From JBFLYZ01 sp040756415 (GTDB taxonomy: Bacteria > Bacteroidota > Bacteroidia > JADZBD01), in NCBI GenBank assembly GCA_040756415.1, contig JBFLYZ010000012.1, positions 1-64,000 of the forward strand: 64,000 nucleotides of DNA, read 5' to 3'. Of this stretch, positions 8,057 to 16,891 are shown piece by piece. The translations under genes were made by a program, and so were the position numbers. How positions within the stretch are numbered: position 1 is the first letter of the stretch; the number at the start of each line of letters is the position of its first letter. The notes below the pieces were generated by a model. That model ran no database searches, was not told the DNA's origin, and was given only the letters and a program-made list of their open reading frames with translations.

Positions 8057-8956
8057 TTGAAACTCGCCTCCATTGATATCGGCTCGAATGCCGTACGCCT
8101 GCTGCTTTCGGAGGTGATCGAAGTCCGGGGCGGGCCTGGCTTCAGGAAAGTGGAGCAGGTACGCGTGCCCCTGCGGCTGGGTGAGGATTCATTTATCAAA
8201 GGACGCATAAGCAAGGAGAAGGAAGACAGGCTGGTGCTGGCCATGAAGGCCTTTCGCCACCTGATCGATGCTTTTGATGCGCGGGCTTACCGGGCCTGCG
8301 CCACCGCCTCCATGCGCGAAGCAAAAAATTCGGCCCGGGTGATCAGAAGGATACGGAAAGAGGCCAGGCTGAAGGTAGACGTGATCGATGGCAGCACCGA
8401 GGCCGGGATCATTTTCTCCGGCAACGCTGGGCAGGCCCCGGATAAGCGTAAGACTTACCTGTACATCGATGTGGGCGGTGGCAGCACGGAGCTGACCCTT
8501 TTCTCGAAAGGGAAATGCCTGGCCTCACAATCGTTCAGGATCGGCACCATACGCCTGCTTCATAAAAAAGTGGATCCGGGGCACTGGGACCGTTTCCGCG
8601 ACTGGATCAGGCAAAGGACCAAAAACCTTTCTCCTGTCATTGCCATCGGCTCGGGCGGGAACGTCAATAGGTTGTACAAGATGGCCGGCAAGAACGGCAA
8701 AAAGAGGGTCGGGTTGAAGAGCCTCAGCCTGCTGGCCGGGAAAATAGAATCCTACACATACGAAGAGCGAATCAGGATACTGGGCCTGCAGCCTGACCGG
8801 GCCGATGTGATCGTACCGGCCGCTCAGATCGTTCTGATGGTGATGAGAACGGCCGGCATCCGCCAGTTGACGGTACCGCACACCGGCCTGGCCGATGGCA
8901 TTATTCATACGCTGTACGGGGAAATAAAAGCCGGGAAAAGAAAAACAAGGGCCTGA
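8057..8956 (+). CDS. ppx: Ppx/GppA family phosphatase (exopolyphosphatase type)
   Basis: 299 residues, the short Ppx/GppA form with only the actin-like ATPase-fold domains. Motifs: ASIDIGSNAVRLLL at the N-terminus (phosphate-1 loop), TASMREAKNS, IDVGGGSTELTLF (phosphate-2) and AIGSGGNVNRLYK. Start is TTG 8057; an in-frame stop at 8042-8044 leaves no other start codon. These enzymes release phosphate from polyphosphate ends or hydrolyse pppGpp; which one applies here cannot be read from sequence. Its place inside the Pst/Pit/Pho module favours polyphosphate turnover, although no ppk is in the window. It is transcribed opposite to its neighbours. Confidence 0.88.
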   Translation: MKLASIDIGSNAVRLLLSEVIEVRGGPGFRKVEQVRVPLRLGEDSFIKGRISKEKEDRLVLAMKAFRHLIDAFDARAYRACATASMREAKNSARVIRRIRKEARLKVDVIDGSTEAGIIFSGNAGQAPDKRKTYLYIDVGGGSTELTLFSKGKCLASQSFRIGTIRLLHKKVDPGHWDRFRDWIRQRTKNLSPVIAIGSGGNVNRLYKMAGKNGKKRVGLKSLSLLAGKIESYTYEERIRILGLQPDRADVIVPAAQIVLMVMRTAGIRQLTVPHTGLADGIIHTLYGEIKAGKRKTRA

Positions 8957-8993
8957 GCATCTCCCCGATCCAAAAGAAGAAATACCGCTGCGG

Positions 8994-10004
8994 CTATCCG
9001 CGCCTGAGCGTAAAGGAAAAGACCGAGCCCACCCCTTCGGTGCTCATCACCTCGATGCGCTGGTTATGCGCTTCGATGATGTGCTTCACGATGGAAAGCC
9101 CCAAGCCCGTTCCGCCCATTTCACGCGAACGCGATTTGTCGGCCCGGTAAAAACGTTCGAATATCCTGGGAAGGTGCTCTTTTGAAATGCCAATACCGTT
9201 ATCGGCCACTTCCACGATCACCTTGTTGCCCACATCGCTGATCCTGATCCTGGTCTCTCCGCCCTTCCTGCCGTAACGCACCGAATTCACCACCAGGTTG
9301 ACCAAGGCCTGGCGGATGCGGAACTTATCGCCCACCGCGAACACGGGCTCCGCGGGAGGATTGGAAAGCAGCAGCGTGATGCCGTGCTCACGGGCGCGCA
9401 GCTCCTGGGCATCGAGCACGTCCCTGACAAGAGCCAGTATATCGAAACGCTCCTCGTCCAGCTCCAGCTCGCCTTTTTCAAGCTGCGTGATCGTCTGCAG
9501 GTCCTCTACAATGGCGATCATGCGGTCGATGCTCTTGACCGCTTTTTTCAGGTAGTCTATGTTAATATTCTTGTCATCGATCCCGCCATCCAGCAAGGTA
9601 TGGATATACCCCTGTATGTTGAAGATGGGGGTTTTCAGCTCATGTGAAACGTTACCAAGGAATTCCTTCCGGTAGGATTCCAGCCTGTCCAGCCGCTCCA
9701 GCTCGGCCCTGCGCTCCTGTATCCAACTGTTCACCTCGTTTTCCAGCTCTTTCAGCGCATCGCCCCCCGTGCCCGAGCGGGTGGTGCGCTGGGATCGGAT
9801 GCGCGATGATAAGGACCTTAGCTTTTCTCCCACCAGCTTTTTGCCGACCAGGCCGTTCACCGCCAGCGAAACGCCAAAGGTGATCAGCGCCAGCACGAGC
9901 AGGGCCTGCCATTCGGCCCGCCCCGCAGTTGCGTATTCGACAAAGGCCAGCACGCCAGCCAGCAGCAAAGCGATAAGGGCAGCGGAGATGATGACGTGCC
10001 GCAT
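8994..10004 (-). CDS. phoR: PhoR-like membrane sensor histidine kinase
   Basis: 336 residues: two N-terminal membrane helices with only a very short periplasmic turn, a coiled linker, then HisKA and HATPase domains. H-box FLGNVSHELKTPIFN with H121 as the phosphoacceptor, N-box VNLVVNSVRYG, G1 box ADNGIGISKEHL, F-box IFERFYRADKSRSR and G2 GGTGLGLSIVKH are all intact. The lack of a periplasmic sensor domain resembles E. coli PhoR, which is told about phosphate through PstSCAB and PhoU. It overlaps the upstream regulator gene by one base. The PhoR name rests on context plus architecture. Confidence 0.88.
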   Translation of the reverse strand: MRHVIISAALIALLLAGVLAFVEYATAGRAEWQALLVLALITFGVSLAVNGLVGKKLVGEKLRSLSSRIRSQRTTRSGTGGDALKELENEVNSWIQERRAELERLDRLESYRKEFLGNVSHELKTPIFNIQGYIHTLLDGGIDDKNINIDYLKKAVKSIDRMIAIVEDLQTITQLEKGELELDEERFDILALVRDVLDAQELRAREHGITLLLSNPPAEPVFAVGDKFRIRQALVNLVVNSVRYGRKGGETRIRISDVGNKVIVEVADNGIGISKEHLPRIFERFYRADKSRSREMGGTGLGLSIVKHIIEAHNQRIEVMSTEGVGSVFSFTLRRG

Positions 10005-10672
10005 CAGAACTCGAATTTATAACCTACTCCTTTTACGGTATTAATATAATCCTCACCCAGCTTTTCGCGCAGCTTCCGTATATGCACATCGATGGTCCGG
10101 TCGCCCACGATCACATCCCCGCCCCATATGCGGCTGAGTATCTCCTCGCGGGTGAACACCTTGCCGGGCTTGGAGGCCAGCAGGGCCAGCAGCTCGAACT
10201 CCTTCTTCGGCAGGCTAAGCTCCTGGTCGCCTTTCCGCACAAGGTATTTTTCACGATCGATAAGCATACCCCCGATCTCGAGCACGCCCGGCTCGCTTTT
10301 TTCCCCGGTGCGTCTCAGTAATGCCTTCACGCGGCTCATCAGCACTTTCGGTTTGATCGGTTTCTGTATGTAATCATCCGCGCCCGCATCAAAGCCGGCT
10401 ATCTGCGCGTAATCCTCGTTGCGGGCCGTCAGAAAGGCGATCAGCGTATTTTTCAGCTTGGGGTTCCTGCGTATCTCCGCGCAGGTCTCCATACCGTCCA
10501 TCTCGGGCATCATCACATCCAGGATGATGAGGTCAGGCTGCTCCTTTTCCGCTATCTCAATGCCCTTTCTGCCATTCTCAGCGGTAAAGACCCTGTATTT
10601 TTCTTTTTTAAGATTGTAGGAAAGTATTTCCAGGATGTCGGGCTCATCGTCAACCAATAGGATCTTTTGCAT
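10004..10672 (-). CDS. phoB: PhoB-like response regulator (OmpR family)
   Basis: 222 residues: a receiver domain with D9/D10, phosphoacceptor D52 in LIILDVMMPEMDG, T82 and K104 in YIQKPIKP, then a winged-helix DNA-binding domain ending RTIDVHIRKLREKLGEDYINTVKGVGYKFEF. It is the likely activator of the surrounding phosphate genes. OmpR-family winged helices bind in tandem to direct repeats with an 11-bp period, exactly the geometry seen before pstS, the porin, DUF47-pit and this gene itself, which suggests autoregulation. Confidence 0.9.
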   Translation of the reverse strand: MQKILLVDDEPDILEILSYNLKKEKYRVFTAENGRKGIEIAEKEQPDLIILDVMMPEMDGMETCAEIRRNPKLKNTLIAFLTARNEDYAQIAGFDAGADDYIQKPIKPKVLMSRVKALLRRTGEKSEPGVLEIGGMLIDREKYLVRKGDQELSLPKKEFELLALLASKPGKVFTREEILSRIWGGDVIVGDRTIDVHIRKLREKLGEDYINTVKGVGYKFEF

Positions 10673-10716
10673 CTGGAACTATTTACCGCGAAAGTAAATA
10701 ATATGCACTAACCCGC

Positions 10717-10733
10717 TGTTAAGACAATGTAAA
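10717..10733 (-). promoter_or_regulatory. Putative Pho box upstream of phoB
   Basis: On the minus strand, TTTACA N5 TTAACA (plus-strand starts 10728 and 10717) gives two units 11 bp apart, both matching TT(A/T/C)A(C/T)A. The site ends 44 nt before the phoB ATG, close to the distance at the porin and DUF47 genes. Confidence 0.5.
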
Positions 10734-10742
10734 GAAATACGC

Positions 10743-12047
10743 TCAGCCCCCGATAATGAAGGAAAGCAGGTAAAAGGCAAGGGCCGCGATGATGCCCGAC
10801 ACCGGTATGGTCAGGATCCAGGCCCAGAGCAGGTTGATGGTCACGCCCCAGCGCACCGCGGATATTCTTTTAGTGATGCCTACGCCCACAATGGAACCGG
10901 TAATGGTGTGCGTGGTGCTGACCGGTATGCCGAAGAACTGGGTCATGTAGAGCGTGGCCGCTCCGGCTGTTTCGGCCGCCACCCCCTCGAGCGGTGAAAC
11001 CTTGGTGATGCGGGTTCCCATGGTCTTGATGATCCTCCATCCACCGCTCAGCGTGCCCAGGCCGATGGCGATGAAACAGGCGTACTGCACCCAAACCGGT
11101 ATATCAGAAATATCTTTTTTAGGCTTCAGCCCAGCGACCGAGACGTATGCTGACCGGGGAGCACCGTAGTATTCTTTATTGTCCTTTTGAATGCCCTTCA
11201 CCAGGTCGGTGCCTTTCACCGCGATCCAGGTTTTGCTGTTGGATTTGCCCTTCTTTTTGAAATTACTTTTTTCGGCAATGAACATGGCCTGGCCGCTGAC
11301 CGTATCTATGATCAGCCTGGCCGAATCGAGGGCGTAATAGGCCGTATCGATCTTGTACACGGTCTTTACATGCGTCCAGTGGTGCTTCTCCACCTCTTCT
11401 TTCGAAGCGCTGGCGTTGTACACGATCAATGCGGCAGCGATGATGCCCATTACTTTCTGGGCATCGTTGGCGCCATGGCCCAGGCTGAATGCAGCCGATG
11501 ATACCAGTTGCAGGCGCTTGAACCAGTTATTGGCCTTGCTGGGGTTGGTCCTGCGGCATATGTTCAGGATAATAACGGTCAGAATATACGCGAGCATCAT
11601 CCCGATAAGGGGAGCCAGGAAGATGAACCCGAGCGTAAGGTAGATCTTGCCCACATCGGCCAGCACACCGAATCCCGCTTTGGCCACTGCCGCCCCGGCA
11701 AAGCCGCCCAGCAGGGTATGCGATGAGCTGCTGGGAATGCCGTACCACCAGGTGAGCAGGTTCCAGAAGATGGCGGCCAGCAGGCCGGCAAGGATCACCG
11801 TCATGGTAATGGCCTCGGTCTTTACGATCTTGGAAACGGTATCGGCCACCTTAAACTCGAAACCCAGGATGCCGTGCTGGCAGAGGAAAAGCACGATGGC
11901 GTTGAAGAAGGCCGCCCAGGCTACAGCCTGGAAAGGGGTGAGCACCTTGGTCGAGACCACGGTGGCAATGGAGTTGGCCGCATCGTGAAAGCCGTTGATG
12001 TAATCGAAGATCAGCGCGATGATGATAACTATAATGAGCAGGGTCAT
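10743..12047 (-). CDS. pit: Low-affinity inorganic phosphate transporter, PiT family
   Basis: 434 residues with about ten membrane helices in two homologous halves. PiT signatures: DYINGFHDAANSIATVVST near the N-terminus, GIPSSSSHTLLGG, GHGANDAQKVMGII at about 190-203 and GIPVSTTHTITGSIVGVG in the second half. A polar stretch of roughly 100 residues (about 212-316) splits the two halves, with Lys-rich and Tyr-rich segments; a loop there is common in the family. It imports metal-phosphate with protons or sodium. The gene lies 18 nt after the DUF47 gene, the usual partner of Pit. Confidence 0.94.
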   Translation of the reverse strand: MTLLIIVIIIALIFDYINGFHDAANSIATVVSTKVLTPFQAVAWAAFFNAIVLFLCQHGILGFEFKVADTVSKIVKTEAITMTVILAGLLAAIFWNLLTWWYGIPSSSSHTLLGGFAGAAVAKAGFGVLADVGKIYLTLGFIFLAPLIGMMLAYILTVIILNICRRTNPSKANNWFKRLQLVSSAAFSLGHGANDAQKVMGIIAAALIVYNASASKEEVEKHHWTHVKTVYKIDTAYYALDSARLIIDTVSGQAMFIAEKSNFKKKGKSNSKTWIAVKGTDLVKGIQKDNKEYYGAPRSAYVSVAGLKPKKDISDIPVWVQYACFIAIGLGTLSGGWRIIKTMGTRITKVSPLEGVAAETAGAATLYMTQFFGIPVSTTHTITGSIVGVGITKRISAVRWGVTINLLWAWILTIPVSGIIAALAFYLLSFIIGG

Positions 12048-12065
12048 ATATCTGCGTGCTTCCCT

Positions 12066-12707
12066 TTATGAATACTTGATCACGATACTGGATATGGCAT
12101 TGGCCGCGTCTTCGCATTTATCGGTAGCGGTCTCCAGGGCCGAGAGGATCTCTTTGGTCTTGATGATCTTGACGGCATCCTTCTCTTCTTCGAAGAGCTT
12201 GGCTATGGTCATATCGAAGATATCATCGGCATGGTTCTCTATGCTGTTGATCTTGACGCAGGCCTCTTTGATGCGGCCTGACTTTTTAATGTCCTTCAGC
12301 CCCAGCACGGCATGGTGCAACTCCTCAGCGCCCTGCTGGATGAGCTCGGCCAGCTTGGTCATGGCGGGGGTCACCTCGGTGATCTTGTACAGCTCCATCC
12401 GCTTGGCCGAGCCGTGAATGAAATCCACGATATCATCGAGCGAGGATACCAGGCTGTGGATGTCTTCGCGGTCGAAAGGGGTAATGAAGTTGGAGCTGAG
12501 CTCGTTGAATATCTCATGGGTAACCCCGTCACCCACGTGCTCGAGCCGCTCGATCTCCTTGATAAGCTCCTTTCGCTTTTCCGGGGAGGAGGAGTTAACC
12601 ATTTCCACCAGCACTTTGGAGATATTGCGGAGGTTCTCGGAGGCCCGCTCGAAAAGCGGGAAGAACTTGCGATCCTGCGGGACGAACATTTCTAAGATTC
12701 CGGCCAT
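12066..12707 (-). CDS. DUF47 (PhoU-like) Pit accessory protein
   Basis: 213 residues of helical protein matching the DUF47/PhoU-div family: MVNSSSPEKRKELIKEIERLEHVGDGVTHEI, FITPFDREDIHSLVSSLDDIVDFIHGSAKRM and a terminal segment with ATDKCEDAANAISSIVIKYS. Such proteins are encoded beside Pit transporters and are thought to regulate them, as PhoU does for Pst. It is the first gene of a two-gene unit with pit and carries a Pho-box-like repeat 48 nt upstream. Confidence 0.92.
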   Translation of the reverse strand: MAGILEMFVPQDRKFFPLFERASENLRNISKVLVEMVNSSSPEKRKELIKEIERLEHVGDGVTHEIFNELSSNFITPFDREDIHSLVSSLDDIVDFIHGSAKRMELYKITEVTPAMTKLAELIQQGAEELHHAVLGLKDIKKSGRIKEACVKINSIENHADDIFDMTIAKLFEEEKDAVKIIKTKEILSALETATDKCEDAANAISSIVIKYS

Positions 12708-12754
12708 GATGTTTTTTATTTGTTCTCAAAGCTCCAAAATACGGGCAAGAACCA

Positions 12755-12771
12755 TGTTAAGCTAATGTTAA
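12755..12771 (-). promoter_or_regulatory. Putative Pho box upstream of DUF47-pit
   Basis: On the minus strand, TTAACA N5 TTAACA (plus-strand starts 12766 and 12755) gives two perfect units exactly 11 bp apart. The site ends 48 nt before the DUF47 ATG. It would place the low-affinity transporter in the same regulon as Pst, which is unusual, since Pit is often constitutive. Confidence 0.55.
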
Positions 12772-12822
12772 GAATTTGTGGCGAAAGCCCCGTATCGCGG
12801 GTCGCGTCAGGCTTTCTTTTTC

Positions 12823-12830
12823 TATTTTTG
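12823..12830 (+). promoter_or_regulatory. Putative -7 promoter element for lpxK
   Basis: TATTTTTG matches TAnnTTTG exactly and ends three bases before the GTG at 12834. The transcription start predicted from the element falls on or beside the GTG, implying a leaderless message and supporting that start codon. Confidence 0.45.
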
Positions 12831-12833
12831 GAC

Positions 12834-13919
12834 GTGGCTTTGCTCCGCATACTGCTGTTCATCCCTGCCCTGCTCTTTGGTTTCGGGACCTGGGTGCGCA
12901 ATAAGTTCTACGACTGGCGCCTGCTCCCTTCCCGCGAGTTCGATTTCCCCGTTATCGGCATCGGCAACCTGACCATGGGCGGCAGCGGCAAGACCCCGCA
13001 TACCGAGTACCTGGTGCGTATGCTCCGCGAGAGGTACAAGGTAGCTACCCTGAGCAGGGGCTACGGGCGGGGCACCAGCGGTTTCCGCCTGGCCGGGCCC
13101 GCGTCCACCTCGTACGATATAGGTGACGAGCCCAAGCAATACAGGAAGAAATTCCCGGATATCACCGTTGCCGTAGACGAGAGCCGCGCGCATGGCATAA
13201 AAAAGATACGCCAGGAATACCCGGATACCGACATCGTGCTGCTCGATGATGCCTTTCAGCACCGCGCGGTAAAACCCGGGCTGAACATACTGCTGACCGA
13301 TTACGGAAAGCCTTTTTATGAAGACCGCATTTTCCCGCTGGGGAGGTTACGCGAATCGAAACGAGGCATGACGCGGGCGGATATCATCATCGTGACCAAA
13401 ACGCCCGACAATTTCACCAGCCTGGAGCGCAGGCTGATCACCAAGAACATCAAAGCCCTGCCCCACCAGCACCTGTACTTCTCGTATATACGGTATGGCG
13501 AGCCGGCCCATTTCACGGGAAAGAAAGATGCGCCCAGGATCACCATGGATGTTCTCTCGTCCGGTTACAGCGCGGTGCTTCTCACGGGCATAGCCAACCC
13601 GGTGCCGCTGGAAAGATACCTGCAGAAGCATGTACGCCAGATCGTGCCGCTTGCCTTCCGCGACCACCATGAATACGCGCTGGTGGATATGTACCGGCTG
13701 AAAGACGCCTTTGAAAAACTGAGCGGCCCCAACAAGGTCATTATCACTACCGAGAAAGACGCCATGCGCCTGGAGAAGCCCGGCATGCTGGAGCTGATCG
13801 GGGAGCTTCCCATCTATTACATCCCCATCGAGATCGCCTTCCGCGATTCGGACGAGGAGGAGCTTCGCAGGCAGATCAACGATTTTTTACGTTCCAAGAT
13901 CACCATAAAGAAAAACTAA
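12834..13919 (+). CDS. lpxK: Tetraacyldisaccharide 4'-kinase LpxK
   Basis: The frame is open from 12720, but family members begin at LLRILLFIPALLFGFGTWVRNKFYDW, so GTG 12834 is the best start (about 361 residues). The N-terminal membrane helix is followed by GNLTMGGSGKTPHTEYL, the Walker A of LpxK, LSRGYGR, GDEPKQYRKKFPDI, VLLDDAFQHRAVKPGLNILLTDY and a C-terminal TTEKDAMRL motif. It phosphorylates the lipid A disaccharide at the inner membrane, confirming a Gram-negative envelope. It is followed at one base by the nucleoside phosphorylase gene, a functionally unrelated operon partner. Confidence 0.93.
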   Translation: MALLRILLFIPALLFGFGTWVRNKFYDWRLLPSREFDFPVIGIGNLTMGGSGKTPHTEYLVRMLRERYKVATLSRGYGRGTSGFRLAGPASTSYDIGDEPKQYRKKFPDITVAVDESRAHGIKKIRQEYPDTDIVLLDDAFQHRAVKPGLNILLTDYGKPFYEDRIFPLGRLRESKRGMTRADIIIVTKTPDNFTSLERRLITKNIKALPHQHLYFSYIRYGEPAHFTGKKDAPRITMDVLSSGYSAVLLTGIANPVPLERYLQKHVRQIVPLAFRDHHEYALVDMYRLKDAFEKLSGPNKVIITTEKDAMRLEKPGMLELIGELPIYYIPIEIAFRDSDEEELRRQINDFLRSKITIKKN

Positions 13920-13920
13920 T

Positions 13921-14730
13921 ATGCCCGAACAGATCAGACAAACCGCAGACCATATCCGAAAGATCGTTTCATTCGAACCCGAAGCGGGCATCGTGCTCGG
14001 CACCGGCCTGGGCGGCCTGGTCAAAGAGATCGATGTGAAACACGTGCTCCCGTATGAGAGCATACCCAATTTTTCTATGTCGACCGTTGAAGGCCATAAG
14101 GGCCGCCTGATCTTCGGCCTGCTGGGAGGCAAAAAGGTGGTGGCCATGCAGGGCCGGTTCCATTATTACGAGGGTCACAGCATGGAGCAGGTGGTGTTTC
14201 CCGTGCGCGTGATGAAGTACCTGGGCATAAAAACCCTTTTCCTGTGCAATGCCAGCGGTGGCGTGAACCCCGGGTTCGAGATAGGCGACCTGATGATCAT
14301 CACTGACCACATCAACCTGATGCCTAACCCGCTGATCGGTAAGAACCACGATGAGCTGGGCGTACGCTTCCCCGACATGAGCGAGGCCTATAGCAAGGCA
14401 CTGATCGAAAAAGCCAAAGCCATCGCGAAAAAGAACAATATCCCCGTGCAGGAAGGCGTATATGTTGGCCTGACCGGGCCTACGCTGGAAACCCCGGCCG
14501 AGTATATTTATATAAAGAATATAGGCGGTGACACCGTAGGCATGAGCACGGTGCCCGAGGTGATAGCAGCCCGCCACATGGGCCTGCCCTGTTTTGCCAT
14601 TTCCATCATCACCGACCTGGGCGTGCCGGGCAGGATCGTGAAGGTGACGCACCAGGATGTTCAGGCTATCGCAGAGAAGGCCGAACCCAAAATGACGCTG
14701 ATCATGAAGGAAATGGTCCGCCAACTCTGA
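13921..14730 (+). CDS. punA: Purine nucleoside phosphorylase
   Basis: 269 residues, a trimeric-type (family II) PNP. Phosphate and ribose site motifs: VLGTGLGGLV at 25-34, GRFHYYEGHS at 78-87 and NASGGVNPGFE at 110-120; the base-site region carries GPTLETPAEY and GMSTVPEVIAARHMGL. It cleaves purine (deoxy)nucleosides with phosphate to free base and (deoxy)ribose-1-phosphate in salvage. The gene follows lpxK by a single base. Confidence 0.94.
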   Translation: MPEQIRQTADHIRKIVSFEPEAGIVLGTGLGGLVKEIDVKHVLPYESIPNFSMSTVEGHKGRLIFGLLGGKKVVAMQGRFHYYEGHSMEQVVFPVRVMKYLGIKTLFLCNASGGVNPGFEIGDLMIITDHINLMPNPLIGKNHDELGVRFPDMSEAYSKALIEKAKAIAKKNNIPVQEGVYVGLTGPTLETPAEYIYIKNIGGDTVGMSTVPEVIAARHMGLPCFAISIITDLGVPGRIVKVTHQDVQAIAEKAEPKMTLIMKEMVRQL

Positions 14731-14774
14731 CGCGGGGCATCTTTTCCCGTTTAGGCGATGTAAGGACATTTTTT

Positions 14775-14782
14775 TACCTTTG
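14775..14782 (+). promoter_or_regulatory. Putative -7 promoter element
   Basis: TACCTTTG matches TAnnTTTG, 37 nt before the ATG of the choice-of-anchor B gene. No good -33 TTG was found. Confidence 0.4.
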
Positions 14783-14819
14783 AATATCCCCACGAAAAGT
14801 CATCAAACCCGCTCCCTTT

Positions 14820-16238
14820 ATGAAAAAAGCACTTACCCTTTTTACGGCCTTATATTCGCTTACCGCCTTTGCGCAATACCCCACGCAGAATGTGACCCTG
14901 CTATCGACCTGGGACAGCACGCAGATCCCCTCCGAGAGCTTTTACGGCATACGCTATAACGGCATCTGGGGATGGGCGGATCCGCAGGATAACCGCGAAT
15001 ATGCCATTATCGGCTCCACCGAAGGGACCCACATCATCGATGTCACCAACCCTTCCAGCCCCGTGCAGCGCGATTTTGTTCCGGGCCGCAGAAACCAGTG
15101 CATCTGGCGCGAATACAAGACCTATCAGAACTACCTCTATGCCGTGAGCGATGACTCGCCTCCCAACAGCCTGCAGATCATTAACCTGAGCTACCTCCCC
15201 GATTCGGTAAGCGTGGTGCACGATAATAATACGATACTGGAACGCTCGCATACCATTTTCGTTGACGGCAACAAGCTGCACTGCGGCATACCGCGCGGGG
15301 GCGTGATCGGGGGCACCGGCAAGATGGCCGTGTTCGATCTCACCAATCCCACCGCACCGACCCTGCTCCGGAAAGTGGAAACGGATTATCCCGGTTCCGA
15401 TTACGTGCACGATATGTACGTGCGCAACGATACCGTTTATGCATCGAGCAGCTATGCGGGCCTGTTCATTTATAAATACAACGCCACCGGCAATACCTAT
15501 AACCTGCTTGCCTCGCTGACCACTTACCTCGACCAGGGCTATAACCACAGCAGCGCCCTGACCGCTGACGGGAATACGCTTATTTTCTGCGATGAGGTGC
15601 CGGTTAACATGTCGGTGAAAGCGCTGGATGTATCCAATTTCGGCAACCTTACGGTGGCTGATTATTTTAAGTCGACTGCCGGCACGATCGCCACACCGCA
15701 TAATCCGTTCATACGTGCAGGCGACAATACACGCGTGGTCATCGCCTATTACCAGGACGGAGTGCAGATATTCGACATCAGCAACCCTTCGAACGTGGTG
15801 CGCACCGGCTTTATCGATACCAACCCCACCGATTGCCCCTCCTGCCCCAATCCCAGCTACAGCGGGTGCTGGGGCGCTTATGTGGACCTGCCCAGCGGCA
15901 TCATCATCGCATCGGATATGCAGAACGGGCTGTTCGTGATCGATGCCAGCGGGGCGCTGGTGAGCGGTGGCAATAACATAGCCGGTACGGGAAATTCAGT
16001 GAACATTTTCCCTAACCCGTCAAGCGGAAGCTTTCAGGTCACGGTCGACCTCCGGTCAGAAGACGAGCTTGCTTACGAAATACACGACATCAGCGGACGC
16101 CTGGTGGCTTCCCAAAAGCAGTTCTTCGCACAGGGAAAAACGAACTTTCAGGTGGAGGCCGGGCTGGAGGCCGGAGTGTATTTCCTGACCATCAGCGGAA
16201 GCAGCTTCACCTATACGGAAAAGCTGGTCCGCCAATAA
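14820..16238 (+). CDS. Secreted choice-of-anchor B (LVIVD-type propeller) protein with T9SS C-terminal domain
   Basis: 472 residues. A signal peptide ends near AFAQ. The next 370 residues match choice-of-anchor B proteins: GIWGWADPQDNREYAIIGSTEGTHIIDVTNPSSPV and later repeated blades of the form V-x-IFDISNPSNVVRTG, probably a beta-propeller. The last 80 residues are a T9SS type A sorting domain (NIFPNPSSGSFQVTVD ... ISGRLVAS ... LEAGVYFLTI ... KLVRQ). It is therefore exported across the outer membrane and attached or released. Function beyond that is unknown. A CPSCPNPSYSGC cluster near residue 338 could be a disulfide knot. Confidence 0.88.
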   Translation: MKKALTLFTALYSLTAFAQYPTQNVTLLSTWDSTQIPSESFYGIRYNGIWGWADPQDNREYAIIGSTEGTHIIDVTNPSSPVQRDFVPGRRNQCIWREYKTYQNYLYAVSDDSPPNSLQIINLSYLPDSVSVVHDNNTILERSHTIFVDGNKLHCGIPRGGVIGGTGKMAVFDLTNPTAPTLLRKVETDYPGSDYVHDMYVRNDTVYASSSYAGLFIYKYNATGNTYNLLASLTTYLDQGYNHSSALTADGNTLIFCDEVPVNMSVKALDVSNFGNLTVADYFKSTAGTIATPHNPFIRAGDNTRVVIAYYQDGVQIFDISNPSNVVRTGFIDTNPTDCPSCPNPSYSGCWGAYVDLPSGIIIASDMQNGLFVIDASGALVSGGNNIAGTGNSVNIFPNPSSGSFQVTVDLRSEDELAYEIHDISGRLVASQKQFFAQGKTNFQVEAGLEAGVYFLTISGSSFTYTEKLVRQ

Positions 16239-16796
16239 ATGTTCCTGCTGGTCGACTTCGGCAGCAGCAAGGCACCGCAGATCGCGGAAACGCTCCGCTC
16301 GCTGGGTTACGGCTGCGACACTATCAAGCACGAGGACTTCCGTTATCCTCTTCAGAAGAATTATGCTGGCATTATTTTCAGCGGCTCGCCCGTGATGCTC
16401 ACAGAAGCTCCGCATCTGCCTTTTCATGAAAAATATGCCCCGATCGTGCGCGAAGAGACGCCTATCCTGGGTATCTGCTTCGGCCACCAGGTGCTGGGCA
16501 TCCTGCATGGCGCGGAGATCTACCGCGATGAGCATATTAAGCGGGATGAGGAGATCGAGCTGCTGGCAGACGACCCGCTTTTCAGGGGCCTGAAGAAAAG
16601 GACCGTCATGTCGCAAAGCCATACCGAGGGCATCACCCTGCCGCGGGGCTTTATTCACCTGGCCTTTTCTCTTACCTACCCGGTGCAGGCCATGAAGCAT
16701 CCTGGAAAAATGATCTACGGGGTTCAGTTCCATCCCGAGGTGAGCGGTGAGAACGGCAGGATATTGCTGGACAACTTCTGCCGGCTCTGTGGCTGA
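16239..16796 (+). CDS. Stand-alone class I glutamine amidotransferase (GuaA-type)
   Basis: 185 residues comprising only a GATase domain. The nucleophile is C80 in ILGICFGHQVLG; H165 and E167 in VQFHPEVSG complete the triad, and FSGSPVM forms the oxyanion region. It resembles the amidotransferase half of GMP synthase, but no synthetase domain is attached or adjacent, so the ammonia acceptor is unknown. The ATG follows the preceding stop codon without a gap, so it probably shares a transcript with the T9SS protein. Confidence 0.85.
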   Translation: MFLLVDFGSSKAPQIAETLRSLGYGCDTIKHEDFRYPLQKNYAGIIFSGSPVMLTEAPHLPFHEKYAPIVREETPILGICFGHQVLGILHGAEIYRDEHIKRDEEIELLADDPLFRGLKKRTVMSQSHTEGITLPRGFIHLAFSLTYPVQAMKHPGKMIYGVQFHPEVSGENGRILLDNFCRLCG

Positions 16797-16891
16797 CGGT
16801 TTTCCACATTCTCTTGTCAGCGAATAGAAACCCCGCTCCGCTTTTCCTTTTTTAACATTCGTACATTCGTGGTGATCCGCTCATCCGAACC

